The notes: generated by a model not told the origin, from the letters alone. A DNA stretch of 64,000 bases from Clostridium putrefaciens (GCF_900461105.1 NZ_UFWZ01000001.1:2507001-2571000); one strand, 5' to 3'; counted from the first letter of the stretch, positions 15,848 through 24,844 are shown. Program-made: numbers and translations.

Positions 15848-17290
15848 CTATTGTATGTCATTTACATAACTTCCAATAGTTCTTCTTGGTTTTTCCACAT
15901 ATCTTTTCTTTTCTAACTCTTCATCCGCTTCCACTTGTCTTTCATCCATTATAGAAAGTCCAGTTTTTAAATAGTACGCACCAGTAATTGCTGAAATTAT
16001 ATCTGCTGCTGGATAAGAAATCCATGTTCCTTTTACTCCAAATAATCTTATAAGTATAAACAATATCGGAATGAATATAAGTAACTGTCTATATATTGAC
16101 AGCATTAATGATAGCCTTGCTTCCTCAATAGCTTGATAGTAATATATAGCTACAAAGTATATTCCTACACAAGGAAATATTGATATTACAATCCTAAAGT
16201 CCTTTACAGCTTGGTACAATATATCTGTTTCCTTTATGAAGCTCCCTAAAATAGGTCTTGAGAACACCATCATAGTTATCCAAACCACTATAGATGTTAC
16301 AGTAACTGCTACAGTTGCCTTTTTCACTACTTCTTTAACCCTTTCATAGTTCTCAGCTCCATAGTTATATGCAACAATAGGCTGCATTGCCGATGTGATT
16401 CCAAGCATTGCAATATACATAAACATAGATACCCTTGATACAACACCAACTATAATTATGGCTGTATCCCCATGAGCACTAAGTACATTATTTAATATAA
16501 CTGCTACAACAGCATCTGATATTTCTATTATAAATGTAGAAAATCCTATAGTTATTATAGATTTTGTGATATCGCCTTTCAAATTTAGGCTTAAAGAAAT
16601 GTTGAAATTCTTTTTTATCTTTAGAAAATGATAATATGCATAAGCTGCTGATAAAATTTGTGATGCTACTGTTGCAATTGCTGCACCTTTAACTCCAAGT
16701 GGTATGGCAACAACAAATATATAGTCTATAATTATGTTACAAACTGCACCTATAGATATAGCTATTAAATTAGCCCTTGAATTACCTAAAGCTATTAATA
16801 TATATCCTATTATTACAGTAAAACACTGAAATATCCCACCTATTATTACAATGCTAATATAGTCATTTGCATAAGGATATATAGTGTCTGTAGCTCCTAA
16901 AAATTTGATTATGTTACTTTTAAAAATAAATATAAGAGTTATTATAATAGACATACTTATTATCATTAAGGTTAAAGCATTTGCTATTATATGTTTTAGT
17001 TTAGATTGATCTTTTTCGCCAAGTGCTCTAGCAACGGCTGTTGATGCACCTACTGCTATTAAAAGTCCAATGGATATCATAAGTCTTTGGACTGGAAAAG
17101 CTATTGTGAGTCCTCCTATTGCCGTGGCTCCTATAGCCCTTCCTACAAACATGGTATCCACCATATTATAAAGTTCTCCTACTAATAATGATATTATTGC
17201 TGGTATGGCAATCTTTAATAATACCTTTGTAATATTGCCCGTGGCGAATTCTTCCCCACTTTTGGCAATAGACTTACTGCTTAATGCCAC
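15848..17290 (-). CDS. MATE family multidrug/cation antiporter
   Basis: A 480-residue membrane transporter with the 12-helix MATE pattern in two homologous halves. Each begins with a helix like IPAIISLLVGELYNMVDTMFVGR and contains segments such as GGLTIAFPVQRLMISIG and ITSAMQPIVAYNYGAENYERVK. MATE proteins expel cationic drugs in exchange for Na+ or H+. Several starts are possible: the frame opens at 17335, but AAAAGGAG places the likely initiator at the GTG at 17290. It is not linked to a resistance regulator. The neighbouring AraC-type gene lies behind its own terminator. Confidence 0.88.
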   Translation of the reverse strand: MALSSKSIAKSGEEFATGNITKVLLKIAIPAIISLLVGELYNMVDTMFVGRAIGATAIGGLTIAFPVQRLMISIGLLIAVGASTAVARALGEKDQSKLKHIIANALTLMIISMSIIITLIFIFKSNIIKFLGATDTIYPYANDYISIVIIGGIFQCFTVIIGYILIALGNSRANLIAISIGAVCNIIIDYIFVVAIPLGVKGAAIATVASQILSAAYAYYHFLKIKKNFNISLSLNLKGDITKSIITIGFSTFIIEISDAVVAVILNNVLSAHGDTAIIIVGVVSRVSMFMYIAMLGITSAMQPIVAYNYGAENYERVKEVVKKATVAVTVTSIVVWITMMVFSRPILGSFIKETDILYQAVKDFRIVISIFPCVGIYFVAIYYYQAIEEARLSLMLSIYRQLLIFIPILFILIRLFGVKGTWISYPAADIISAITGAYYLKTGLSIMDERQVEADEELEKKRYVEKPRRTIGSYVNDIQ

Positions 17291-17506
17291 ACTAATCACG
17301 TCTCCTTTTAATTGGTTGTTATAAATTTGTTTCAATAGAGACTTAATTTCGTATAAAAATCAAACATTTAAAATTTATAATTTCCATACGGTATTGTGTA
17401 TTCAATATACAATTTCCAAATTTATATTTTAATATATACTAATATTAAATTTATATTAAAATATAAATTCACATTAAAACTCTATACTATAATTGTATTA
17501 GAAAAA

Positions 17507-17534
17507 AGCACTTAAGTACACTCACTTAAATGCT
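17507..17534 (-). terminator. Terminator after AraC-type gene
   Basis: On the minus strand AGCATTTAAGT pairs with ACTTAAGTGCT (one bulge) and is followed by a T6 run, 67 bp past the regulator stop. The rest of the 17291-17600 gap is plain AT-rich sequence. Confidence 0.65.
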
Positions 17535-17600
17535 CAGAATAAAGTACTATTTTGCTTTGTTTCAAAAGAACACTTATATGCAAATAAACAAAAACACACC

Positions 17601-19688
17601 TTAATAATCGTACTTTTGTACCCTTTTGAGTTCAAAAAGGGTAGCTCCGTAACCTTTTACCTTACTTACTATGTTAAATACAGAACTCTTTTTAGCAAAA
17701 TTAAAAGATATGTTAGGAAAAGATGCTTTTTTGAAAAGTTCTAATTCTTCATCATTTATTCTATTTGGTTTTCCAAAACTTGACCAATAGTTGTATACTG
17801 ATCCTATAGATTCATTTATCTCATATTTAGTTATAGTATAATCATCCATTAGATTTATTATATTTATAGAAAAGTTTCTTTCAGCTATATTTTTACTTCC
17901 TCTTCTTTTTAAAATATCATGAAAAGATATTATTTTATCTATATCTTCATTATAAGTATAAATTAATATTTGAATATCATCTCCAGATTTAGTTACAATA
18001 TACCCTTCACCTTTTTCAATTAAGGCATTACCAAGCTTAGCTAATAAATAATAAGCATAGTATGAAGGTTTTCTTATTCCATTTTGCGTTATTATACCGT
18101 TATCCCCCATAAATATCTCATTATTTAGATCTTTATCAAAATCAGTTTGATCAAAGGCCTTAAAATAAAATCTATTACCATTCAAAGAGTTTTCAATTAT
18201 ATGCGGTATCATATAAGAAGTATCATATATAGCATCTCTATTAGTAACATCCATTTTTACATTTATTAATTCGAAGTGGCACTCTAAAAGCTCTTTTAAT
18301 TCTCTAATATTCTCTAATTGATCCATTGCCTCTAAATCTTCTAAATTAGAAAGTTGAATTCTCCACTTATGAACCTCATAATCTCCATAAAGTTCTCTAA
18401 AAAACTTTATAAAACTTTTAAGAGCGTTAACCCCTTCTGATGAAAACATAGACTTTTCTAACACTATAAATGGCCTTAAATTAATAGACAATAAAAATGC
18501 TATCACTCTTCTTACTTCTTGCCAATTATAAAAATCACTATATCCTATAGCAACTCCCATTTCTTCTGAAAAGACTTTATCTATTAATGCATATTTAAAC
18601 TCTATGTCATTTTGTATTGAAGTGATGAATGTTCTTTGCTTTTCTTTTAATAAATCCCTTGAATCACCGAGATTTATGAAATCATTAAACTCTTCTTCAA
18701 AATCCTTCCCCTCTGATGATGCATCTACATTTAATTTAAATATTCTATCCTCATAATTAAATCTATCATAATCTTCAAGATATAATAACATATACTGTAA
18801 AGATTCATTTAAATCTAACATTTCAATTTTCTTCATATTTTCTAAAACTTTTTCATCTACCTTATACTTTTTTCTATACTGAAAAGGCGTACACTCATAA
18901 TGTCTTTTAAAATGCTTATTAAAATATCTTATATGAGAAAACCCAAGTTCATAGGATATTTCAGATATAGTCTTATCAGAATCTAAAAGAAGCTTTACAG
19001 ATTCTTCAACTCTAGTTAAATTTAAAAAGTCCTTAAATCCATATCCTACAGTATTTTTTATTTCATGAGAAAGATAGTATGAACTCAAATATTCTTTTTT
19101 TGCTATATCCTGTAGGCTTATTTTATCCTTGTAGTTATTGTATATATATCTAACAATTCTATCGTACCTTTCAAATTGTTCACCATTTTCCTTTAAATCT
19201 TCCTTTTCATATATTAATTGATGAAAGTTGTTTATTAGATGATATAAAAGTTCTACTAAAGCCTCATCAATATAATCCTCATACTTATCGCCCTTTTGAA
19301 TAACCTCACACAAAATTATAGATAAATATCTTCTAAGAACATGATATTTTCCATCTTCTTGCGCACCCTCTTCTGAAGAGTTTGTATAAAAAAACACACT
19401 TCTTATATCGTTAAAATACTTTTCGAAAAAGTTAGGATCTATTTGAAACATTAAAACCTTATTAGACTCCCCCATACTTTCGTAACTATGAGCTTCATCA
19501 CAATTAATTATTTCAAGTTCCCCTTTTTCTAGTTCATATATTTCTGTTTCAATCGTTATCCTAAGCTTACCTTCAAGCACATATAAAATTTCTACGCAAT
19601 CATGCCAATGTATTGGATAACCTTCTATATTAAGTAAAGAAACATTTACTGGAGTTTCTTTTAAGTAACTTATATATTCTTTTCTCAT
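17601..19688 (-). CDS. AraC-type regulator with C-terminal glycoside hydrolase-like domain
   Basis: A 695-residue cytosolic protein in three parts. Residues about 1-110 form a cupin ligand-binding domain (IHWHDCVEILYVLEG, GELEIINCDEAH). Residues about 175-280 form the two AraC helix-turn-helix motifs (SLQDIAKKEYLSSYYLSHEI and TISEISYELGFSHIRYFNKHFK, then CTPFQYR). The rest resembles a GH39-like TIM barrel as found in large AraC regulators annotated with xylosidase domains. Catalytic acids are not obvious, so the barrel may be a sugar sensor. An AGGAGG site precedes the ATG at 19688, so the longer frame to 19709 is rejected. No transporter or hydrolase operon is adjacent, and its targets are unknown. 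Confidence 0.85.
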   Translation of the reverse strand: MRKEYISYLKETPVNVSLLNIEGYPIHWHDCVEILYVLEGKLRITIETEIYELEKGELEIINCDEAHSYESMGESNKVLMFQIDPNFFEKYFNDIRSVFFYTNSSEEGAQEDGKYHVLRRYLSIILCEVIQKGDKYEDYIDEALVELLYHLINNFHQLIYEKEDLKENGEQFERYDRIVRYIYNNYKDKISLQDIAKKEYLSSYYLSHEIKNTVGYGFKDFLNLTRVEESVKLLLDSDKTISEISYELGFSHIRYFNKHFKRHYECTPFQYRKKYKVDEKVLENMKKIEMLDLNESLQYMLLYLEDYDRFNYEDRIFKLNVDASSEGKDFEEEFNDFINLGDSRDLLKEKQRTFITSIQNDIEFKYALIDKVFSEEMGVAIGYSDFYNWQEVRRVIAFLLSINLRPFIVLEKSMFSSEGVNALKSFIKFFRELYGDYEVHKWRIQLSNLEDLEAMDQLENIRELKELLECHFELINVKMDVTNRDAIYDTSYMIPHIIENSLNGNRFYFKAFDQTDFDKDLNNEIFMGDNGIITQNGIRKPSYYAYYLLAKLGNALIEKGEGYIVTKSGDDIQILIYTYNEDIDKIISFHDILKRRGSKNIAERNFSINIINLMDDYTITKYEINESIGSVYNYWSSFGKPNRINDEELELFKKASFPNISFNFAKKSSVFNIVSKVKGYGATLFELKRVQKYDY

Positions 19689-19870
19689 TTTTCCTCCTGT
19701 ATGCAACATCTTATATATTACATATCTTATATATTACATATTTTATATATTAATTTTATTCATATCTATTATACTATAAAATCTTAGTTCATATGAAATA
19801 TTAGGTAACAGTGTATCTAACACTAAGTATAATCTATTTTCATTGTGTTTTTTACATTATTCTACTTATT

Positions 19871-19911
19871 AAATGTGTTTTCCCCAATATATTTCCCGGG
19901 AAAACACATTT
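19871..19911. repeat. Large hairpin, 14-bp arms
   Basis: AAATGTGTTTTCCC and GGGAAAACACATTT flank a 13-nt loop containing AATATATTTCC. There is no T tract on either side. It lies between the mgtA 3' end and the AraC start; its role is unknown, possibly an operator or processing site. Confidence 0.6.
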
Positions 19912-19951
19912 GAAATATCAAAATAAATATCAAAATGCACGAATATGACTC

Positions 19952-19992
19952 CACTTTAATTAATATTAATCGCGTTAATATTAATTAAAGTG
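19952..19992. repeat. Perfect 18-bp inverted repeat with 5-nt loop
   Basis: CACTTTAATTAATATTAA and its exact complement flank TCGCG. The hairpin lies about 90 bp past the mgtA stop with no clear T tail. It might protect the mgtA mRNA 3' end or be a protein-binding palindrome. Together with the preceding hairpin it accounts for most of the structure in the 390-bp gap 19689-20078. Confidence 0.65.
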
Positions 19993-20078
19993 TACATCCT
20001 CAATATTTTCAAGACCTTGAAAGACGTAGAATTCCTCATTTTATCGAGCATATTTTTATATAAAATCTATGGTGATCA

Positions 20079-22637
20079 TTACTTTATCTCATACCTTTTT
20101 ATATACCAATTTTTCATTATTTGAGTTAATAATATATAGGATATTATTATAACTGACAATATTAAATAATAGATAACTGGTAATTTAGTAAATCCAAAAG
20201 CAGATGCTAGTGGTGAATTAACTAGTATTATTCCAGCTGCTACTATTAGTAGTGAGGTTATAGTAAGTGGCTTACTTGCTCTACTTTGTATAAATGGAAT
20301 TTTATTAGTTCTTATAACATGAATTATTAATGTCTGTGTTATTAGTGATTCTAAAAACCATCCTGATTGAAATAATGCCGGCTTATCAAAAGCATGAAAT
20401 CCATATAACATTATAAAATAAGTAGTATAATCAAATATAGAACTTATAGGCCCTATGTGGAATATATATCTTTTTATTTCTTCTATATCCCATCTCCTTG
20501 GTATACTTATCCACTCTTTGTCTACAGTATCTGTAGGTATTGTAGTTTGGGAAATATCATATAATAAGTTATTTGTTAAAACTTGAATTGGAAGCATTGG
20601 TAAGAACGGTACAAATATACTTGCACCTATAACACTAAACATATTTCCAAAATTAGAGCTTGATGTCATCTTTATATATTTAACTATATTACCAAATATC
20701 CGTCTTCCCTCAAGCATAGCCTCTTCTAGTACTAATAAATTATTTTCTAAAAGTATCATATCTGAAGATTCTTTTGCTATGTCTACAGCAGTATTTACAG
20801 AAATACCTACATCAGCTACTTTAAGAGCTGGCGCGTCATTTATCCCATCTCCCATAAAACCAACTACGTGACCTTCATTTTGAAGAGTTCTTATAATTCT
20901 TTCCTTATGCATTGGTGAAAGCTTTGCAAATATTGTTGTATTTTCTGCCTTAACTTGAAGTTCTTCATCTGATAGCTTATCTAAATCACTACCAAGTAAC
21001 AATGAATCTACTTTAAGATTTACTTCTTTACATATCTTTCGAGTTATAATTTCATTATCTCCTGTTAGTACCTTCACATCTACATTATATTGATGAAATT
21101 TATCTATAGCTTTTTTTGAAGTGTCCTTTGGTGGATCTAAAAATGCCATAAATCCAAGAAGTGTTAAATTTTTTTCATCTTCTACAGAATATTCCTTTTT
21201 ATATGCATTTCTAACATTGTACGCAATTGCTATAACCCTAAAACCATCTTCATTTAAATTCTTAACTATAGCTTTTGTTGACTCTATCATTTCTCCTTTA
21301 AACATTTCAGTTCCATCTTTTGTTTGGTAATTGTTACATATACTTAAAACTTCTTCTACAGCTCCTTTGCATATTAAAACATCTTCCATACTTTTATTTC
21401 TTACAACTACTGACATCCTTTTCCTCATAAAATCAAAGGGTATTTCATCTGTTTTTTCATACTTTCCATCAATATTATAGTCTTCTCCATCTAATTTATG
21501 TTCTAATATAGATTCATCCATGATATTTTTTAATCCTGTTTGATAAAAACTATTTATATATCCATATTTCAAAACTCTACTACTATCTTCTCCATATATG
21601 TCTACATACTTTTCTAACATTACCTTCCCACAAGTTATAGTTCCGGTTTTATCTGTACATAAGATATCCATAGCTCCAAAGTTTTGCAAGGCATTTAACC
21701 TTTTTACTATTACCTTTTTCTTAGACATTACTATAGCACCTTTAGACAAATTAACAGTAACTATCATTGGAAGCATTTCTGGTGTTAATCCAACCGCCAC
21801 TGCTATTGCAAACAAAAAGGAATCAAACCAATTACCTTTTACAAATCCATTTATCAAAAAAACTAAAGGAGCAATAATAAATATAAACCTTATCATAAGC
21901 CAAACAAACTTATTTATCCCCTTATCAAAATCCGTAATTTCTTGTTGCCCTCCAAGTTTACTTGTAAGTTTACCAAAGTAAGTTTTATTACCTGTATTTA
22001 AAACTATTGCTATTGCTGTACCACTTTCCACGTTAGTACCCATAAAGCATAAATTAGTATTTTCAAAATCATTATCATAGTCCTTATCATATACAACCTT
22101 TTCAACAGGCAAGGATTCACCTGTAAGTGTAGATTGATTTACGAATAAATCTTTAGATGTTATTAGTTGTACATCTGCCGGTATCATATCTCCTGACGAA
22201 AGGTGTACTATATCTCCAGGTACTATTATCTTAAGTGGAATCTCATTTACCTCCCCATCTCTTATAACTGTTGCTGTGGTGCTTACCATGGACTTTAGTT
22301 GTTCTGCTGAGTTATCTGCCCTAACTTCTTGAACAAATTTTAAAACTACACCTAACGTTACCATTATCACCATTACTATGGATGCCTTCTTATCCCCACT
22401 TAAGTAAGAAATTAAAGCTAATGCCATAAGTAATATTACAAGTGGATTTTTCATATTCTCATATATTCTTTTTATTATAGTAGGTTTCTTTTCACTGTCT
22501 AATTGATTAAATCCATACTCATGTAATCTATCTTCTACTTCCGCTTCGGTTAACCCCTCTAATGAACTATTTAGACTTTTTAATAATATATTTATATTTT
22601 TACTTTCAAAATTATTTAACATCTCTTTTAATACCAT
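20079..22637 (-). CDS. mgtA: Magnesium-translocating P-type ATPase
   Basis: An 852-residue ATP-driven Mg2+ importer of the P3B class. Order of motifs: TGES loop (STLTGESLPVE), membrane helices around GLTPEMLPMIVTV (the MgtA/B PEMLP motif), phosphorylated Asp in LCTDKTGTITCGK, the nucleotide site including CKGAVEE, the hinge MGDGINDAPALKVADVGISV, then four to six C-terminal helices with FGNMFSVIGAS and PTDTVDKEW. Length is near the usual 850-900. An M-box riboswitch with terminator lies upstream, which indicates induction at low Mg2+. The ATG at 22637 has no Shine-Dalgarno nearby; the only strong one is upstream of a 17-bp hairpin (see separate entries). Confidence 0.95.
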   Translation of the reverse strand: MVLKEMLNNFESKNINILLKSLNSSLEGLTEAEVEDRLHEYGFNQLDSEKKPTIIKRIYENMKNPLVILLMALALISYLSGDKKASIVMVIMVTLGVVLKFVQEVRADNSAEQLKSMVSTTATVIRDGEVNEIPLKIIVPGDIVHLSSGDMIPADVQLITSKDLFVNQSTLTGESLPVEKVVYDKDYDNDFENTNLCFMGTNVESGTAIAIVLNTGNKTYFGKLTSKLGGQQEITDFDKGINKFVWLMIRFIFIIAPLVFLINGFVKGNWFDSFLFAIAVAVGLTPEMLPMIVTVNLSKGAIVMSKKKVIVKRLNALQNFGAMDILCTDKTGTITCGKVMLEKYVDIYGEDSSRVLKYGYINSFYQTGLKNIMDESILEHKLDGEDYNIDGKYEKTDEIPFDFMRKRMSVVVRNKSMEDVLICKGAVEEVLSICNNYQTKDGTEMFKGEMIESTKAIVKNLNEDGFRVIAIAYNVRNAYKKEYSVEDEKNLTLLGFMAFLDPPKDTSKKAIDKFHQYNVDVKVLTGDNEIITRKICKEVNLKVDSLLLGSDLDKLSDEELQVKAENTTIFAKLSPMHKERIIRTLQNEGHVVGFMGDGINDAPALKVADVGISVNTAVDIAKESSDMILLENNLLVLEEAMLEGRRIFGNIVKYIKMTSSSNFGNMFSVIGASIFVPFLPMLPIQVLTNNLLYDISQTTIPTDTVDKEWISIPRRWDIEEIKRYIFHIGPISSIFDYTTYFIMLYGFHAFDKPALFQSGWFLESLITQTLIIHVIRTNKIPFIQSRASKPLTITSLLIVAAGIILVNSPLASAFGFTKLPVIYYLILSVIIISYILLTQIMKNWYIKRYEIK

Positions 22638-22646
22638 AGTAATTTC

Positions 22647-22686
22647 GTTGTAGAAAATCTATATGTACTTATAGATTTTCTACAAC
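22647..22686. promoter_or_regulatory. Perfect hairpin between Shine-Dalgarno and mgtA start
   Basis: Arms GTTGTAGAAAATCTATA (22647-22663) and its exact complement (22670-22686) with a 6-nt loop. On the mRNA the strong site AAAGGAGGTG lies just 5' of the hairpin and the mgtA ATG lies 9 nt 3' of it. If folded, the hairpin would bring the ribosome site to about 15 nt from the start codon; if unfolded they are about 55 nt apart. Confidence 0.7.
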
Positions 22687-22688
22687 AT
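22680..22688 (-). other. Two-codon minimal ORF (ATG TTG TAG) at the strong ribosome site
   Basis: AAAGGAGGTG is followed 2 nt later by ATG TTG TAG, which overlaps the 5' arm of the hairpin. A ribosome initiating here would sit on and melt the hairpin arm. It could be chance, but it uses the only strong ribosome site in front of mgtA. Confidence 0.35.
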
Positions 22689-22699
22689 TTCACCTCCTT

Positions 22700-22807
22700 T
22701 TATTGGGCATCACGCTCCTTTCCTAGATGAATATCCGGAAGGGGGTCTATACCATCTGATTGATTTCCACCTTTTTCATTTTCACTATTAATAATACCTT
22801 CCTCCAA
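22700..22807 (-). CDS. Candidate mgtA leader peptide (35 aa, acidic and proline-containing)
   Basis: A 35-codon ORF beginning at TTG with AAGGAGGT 9 nt upstream and ending at TAA 60 nt before mgtA. The product starts MEEGIINSENEKGGNQSDG and ends with IDPLPDIHLGKERDAQ. It lies after the riboswitch terminator, so it is present only on read-through mRNA. The acidic start and the DPLPD stretch resemble in style, not in sequence, the enteric MgtL leader, whose Asp/Glu/Pro codons destabilise ribosomes at low Mg2+. No homology is claimed. It could instead be a small functional protein. Confidence 0.5.
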   Translation of the reverse strand: MEEGIINSENEKGGNQSDGIDPLPDIHLGKERDAQ

Positions 22808-22830
22808 AAATATCCACCTCCTTGAAATAT

Positions 22831-22865
22831 AAAAAAAATCTCTTCACCCAGCGGATGAAGAGATT
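22831..22865 (-). terminator. Riboswitch-controlled terminator of mgtA
   Basis: AATCTCTTCA / TGAAGAGATT stem with a GC-rich loop region followed by a run of T on the minus strand, just 3' of the M-box aptamer. This is the expression platform. Confidence 0.9.
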
Positions 22866-22890
22866 AAATTGCTCATAAAAATAAAGATTA

Positions 22891-23052
22891 CTCCATTCGT
22901 TGAGCTTTAGCACTATATAACTTTGGCTTTGTTTTAAAACATACCAGCTACATTAGGTAAAGCCTTAATCGACAGTACCTGCTGACCCGTTGGCGTCTCT
23001 CGACATTTCTGGGTAGTAGCTTATATTTATATAGTAACCTCACCTAACGCTT
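22891..23052 (-). promoter_or_regulatory. M-box (ykoK) Mg2+ riboswitch aptamer
   Basis: Read on the minus strand the element starts GCGTTAGGTGAGG and contains CTACTACCCAGAAATGTC, AGACGCCAACGGGTCA, AATGTAGCTGG and finally AGTGCTAAAGCTCAACGA. These conserved blocks, in this order, define the M-box class. CGTT and AACG close the outer stem. With Mg2+ bound the downstream terminator forms; at low Mg2+ transcription runs into mgtA. Its placement before an Mg2+ ATPase confirms the assignment. Confidence 0.95.
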
Positions 23053-23207
23053 TTATATTAAATTTTTATTTTGTATAGTTAATTTTTATCTTTTTATAAT
23101 AAAACTAAGATTTTCAAAAGTCAGTCATCACTCTAGACAAATACCACATTTACAATTAATACAAGCTATACCTTATACTAATATATTGACTTTTTCTGTT
23201 TTTGTGA

Positions 23208-23468
23208 TTATTTTGTTGATTCTCTCTTAGTTTTATTTACGTCCATTATCTTCTTTACTATGTAGTCATACCCTTTAGGTGAATGTGGCATTAAACAATT
23301 TGAACAATCTTTTATACCATTAATATCATTCTTATTTCCACCGCAATCTTCTAAAAAATAAAGTGGACAATAGCAAAACAAACAGTTAAACTCTTCTTCA
23401 TTTTTAACTTTGTGACAGGGAAAATACTTACACCCATCGTTTTTAAAAAACCTATAATTATTATCCAT
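23208..23468 (-). CDS. Cysteine-rich small domain protein (PF04071-like)
   Basis: An 86-residue cytosolic protein with eight cysteines and paired histidines, in the order KYFPCHKV, FNCLFCYCPLYFLEDCGG and IKDCSNCLMPHSPKGYDYI. This pattern matches the 'cysteine-rich small domain' family of probable metal-binding proteins, sometimes fused to or near cobalamin genes. No cobalamin genes are close here. AGGGGGGAG precedes the ATG. It lies upstream of the M-box and is read in the same direction, but separated by about 150 bp. Its function is unknown; zinc or iron-sulfur binding is likely. Confidence 0.8.
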   Translation of the reverse strand: MDNNYRFFKNDGCKYFPCHKVKNEEEFNCLFCYCPLYFLEDCGGNKNDINGIKDCSNCLMPHSPKGYDYIVKKIMDVNKTKRESTK

Positions 23469-23807
23469 ACAAACTCCCCCCTATTTTAAATGTAATTTAA
23501 ATTTAAAAACTTTTGATATGTTTTTTCATAGATTAGTTAACCACTATATTTAAAACTACACCTTAAATATACATATTAGGAATTTAAAAGTCAACATCAT
23601 ACACAACTTAATAATAGATAGTTTTATATTTAGCAACAATTATTTAAACATATTTAGCCACTAAAACTTTGCTACCTTTGTGGTTTAAGGAATACTCTTA
23701 CACATTATTAAACCCTTTTATAATAAATATTAAATACATACCTACAACTTAAGTATGATTTGTTATAATCTAAATATACTAAACCAAATACAAGGAGGAC
23801 ATTTTAT
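23469..23807. other. Intergenic gap without recognised features
   Basis: Divergent gap between the cysteine-rich gene and the metallo-hydrolase gene. It is AT-rich and presumably carries both promoters, but I see no convincing structure, small ORF or repeat. Confidence 0.5.
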
Positions 23808-24698
23808 ATGGAACTAAAAAAAATCAATGGAAATAGTTATTACGTACCCTCCGGTACTAATATTGGAGTATATACATTTAAAAACAAAAATTGTATTCTT
23901 ATAGACACAGGTATAAATAACACTTCTGCTAGAAAAGTAGAGGAAGCTTTATTAGAAAATAATCTTCATCCTAAATATATAATAAATACACATAGCCACC
24001 TAGATCATTGTGGTGGTAATAATTATTTTTCAAACAATTATCCTGGATGCATAACCTATGCTTCTTCAAAAGAAAAGATTTTTATGGAGAATCCTGAAAT
24101 TATGCCTTATGCACTATTTTCATCCTACGCCGCTAAGGAACTAAAAAAATCTAATACCCCTATAAATGTTGACGAAGTACTAAGTTATGGTACAAACAAA
24201 ATCAACGATGAAAAGATAGAAATAATTTCATTAAAAGGCCACTCTATGGAGCAAATAGGAATAATAACTCCTGATAAAGTATGCTATCTTGGAGATTCCA
24301 TATTTAGCGAAGAAATCATAAAAAGACACCCTTTCCCTTATCTATATAATATAGAAGAATCATTAAATACCTTAGAATATATAAAAACCTTAGATGCTGA
24401 CTACTTTATGGTAAGCCATGCAAAAATCATATATTCTAAAAATGAAATAATAAATCTTGCGGATATCAATATCGAAAATATACAAAAGTATATAAATCAA
24501 TATTTAGAGCTGTTAGACCAACCTTTAACAAGGGAAGATCTTTTAGAAAGCATTGCCCTATTAAATGATATACATTTAGGTTTTAATGAATACTATATAA
24601 ATTTAGGTGCTACCTCTGCCTTTATAGCTTACTTATATAATAAATCATTAATCAATCACTCTACAGAAGATGGCAAGCTATATTACTTCAAAAAGTAA
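23808..24698 (+). CDS. Metallo-beta-lactamase fold hydrolase
   Basis: A 296-residue two-metal hydrolase. The ligand motif THSHLDHCGG (about residues 63-72), the later His in LKGHSMEQIG, the Asp in VCYLGDSIF and the His in MVSHAK form the expected metal set. The tail of about 80 residues beyond the core resembles the C-terminal region of small glyoxalase-II-like or SoxH-like members. AAGGAGG precedes the ATG. It stands alone. The substrate is unknown; thioester or phosphodiester hydrolysis are both possible for this fold. Confidence 0.88.
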   Translation: MELKKINGNSYYVPSGTNIGVYTFKNKNCILIDTGINNTSARKVEEALLENNLHPKYIINTHSHLDHCGGNNYFSNNYPGCITYASSKEKIFMENPEIMPYALFSSYAAKELKKSNTPINVDEVLSYGTNKINDEKIEIISLKGHSMEQIGIITPDKVCYLGDSIFSEEIIKRHPFPYLYNIEESLNTLEYIKTLDADYFMVSHAKIIYSKNEIINLADINIENIQKYINQYLELLDQPLTREDLLESIALLNDIHLGFNEYYINLGATSAFIAYLYNKSLINHSTEDGKLYYFKK

Positions 24699-24736
24699 TC
24701 CTTTTTTTTAATATCATCAATAAAATATTTTATAAA

Positions 24737-24773
24737 CTATAAATACTTGTGAACTGTCCCCAAGTATTTATAG
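24737..24773. repeat. REP-like hairpin with 13-bp arms
   Basis: CTATAAATACTTG and its perfect complement CAAGTATTTATAG flank the 11-nt loop TGAACTGTCCC. This is the best formed copy of the family and lies 38 bp past the metallo-hydrolase stop, 11 kb from the cluster around the RAYT gene. Confidence 0.8.
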
Positions 24774-24775
24774 TT

Positions 24776-24844
24776 ATGAACCATCGCAATTTTGCATGTT
24801 ATTCATGAACTGTCCCCTAGTATCTATAGTTATGAACTGTCCCC
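24776..24844 (+). repeat. Further REP-like copies in tandem
   Basis: Two near-exact units ATGAACTGTCCCC (24805-24817 and 24832-24844) and a decayed one ATGAACCATCGC (24776-24787). Together with the preceding hairpin this makes a four-unit tandem cluster. Confidence 0.7.
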
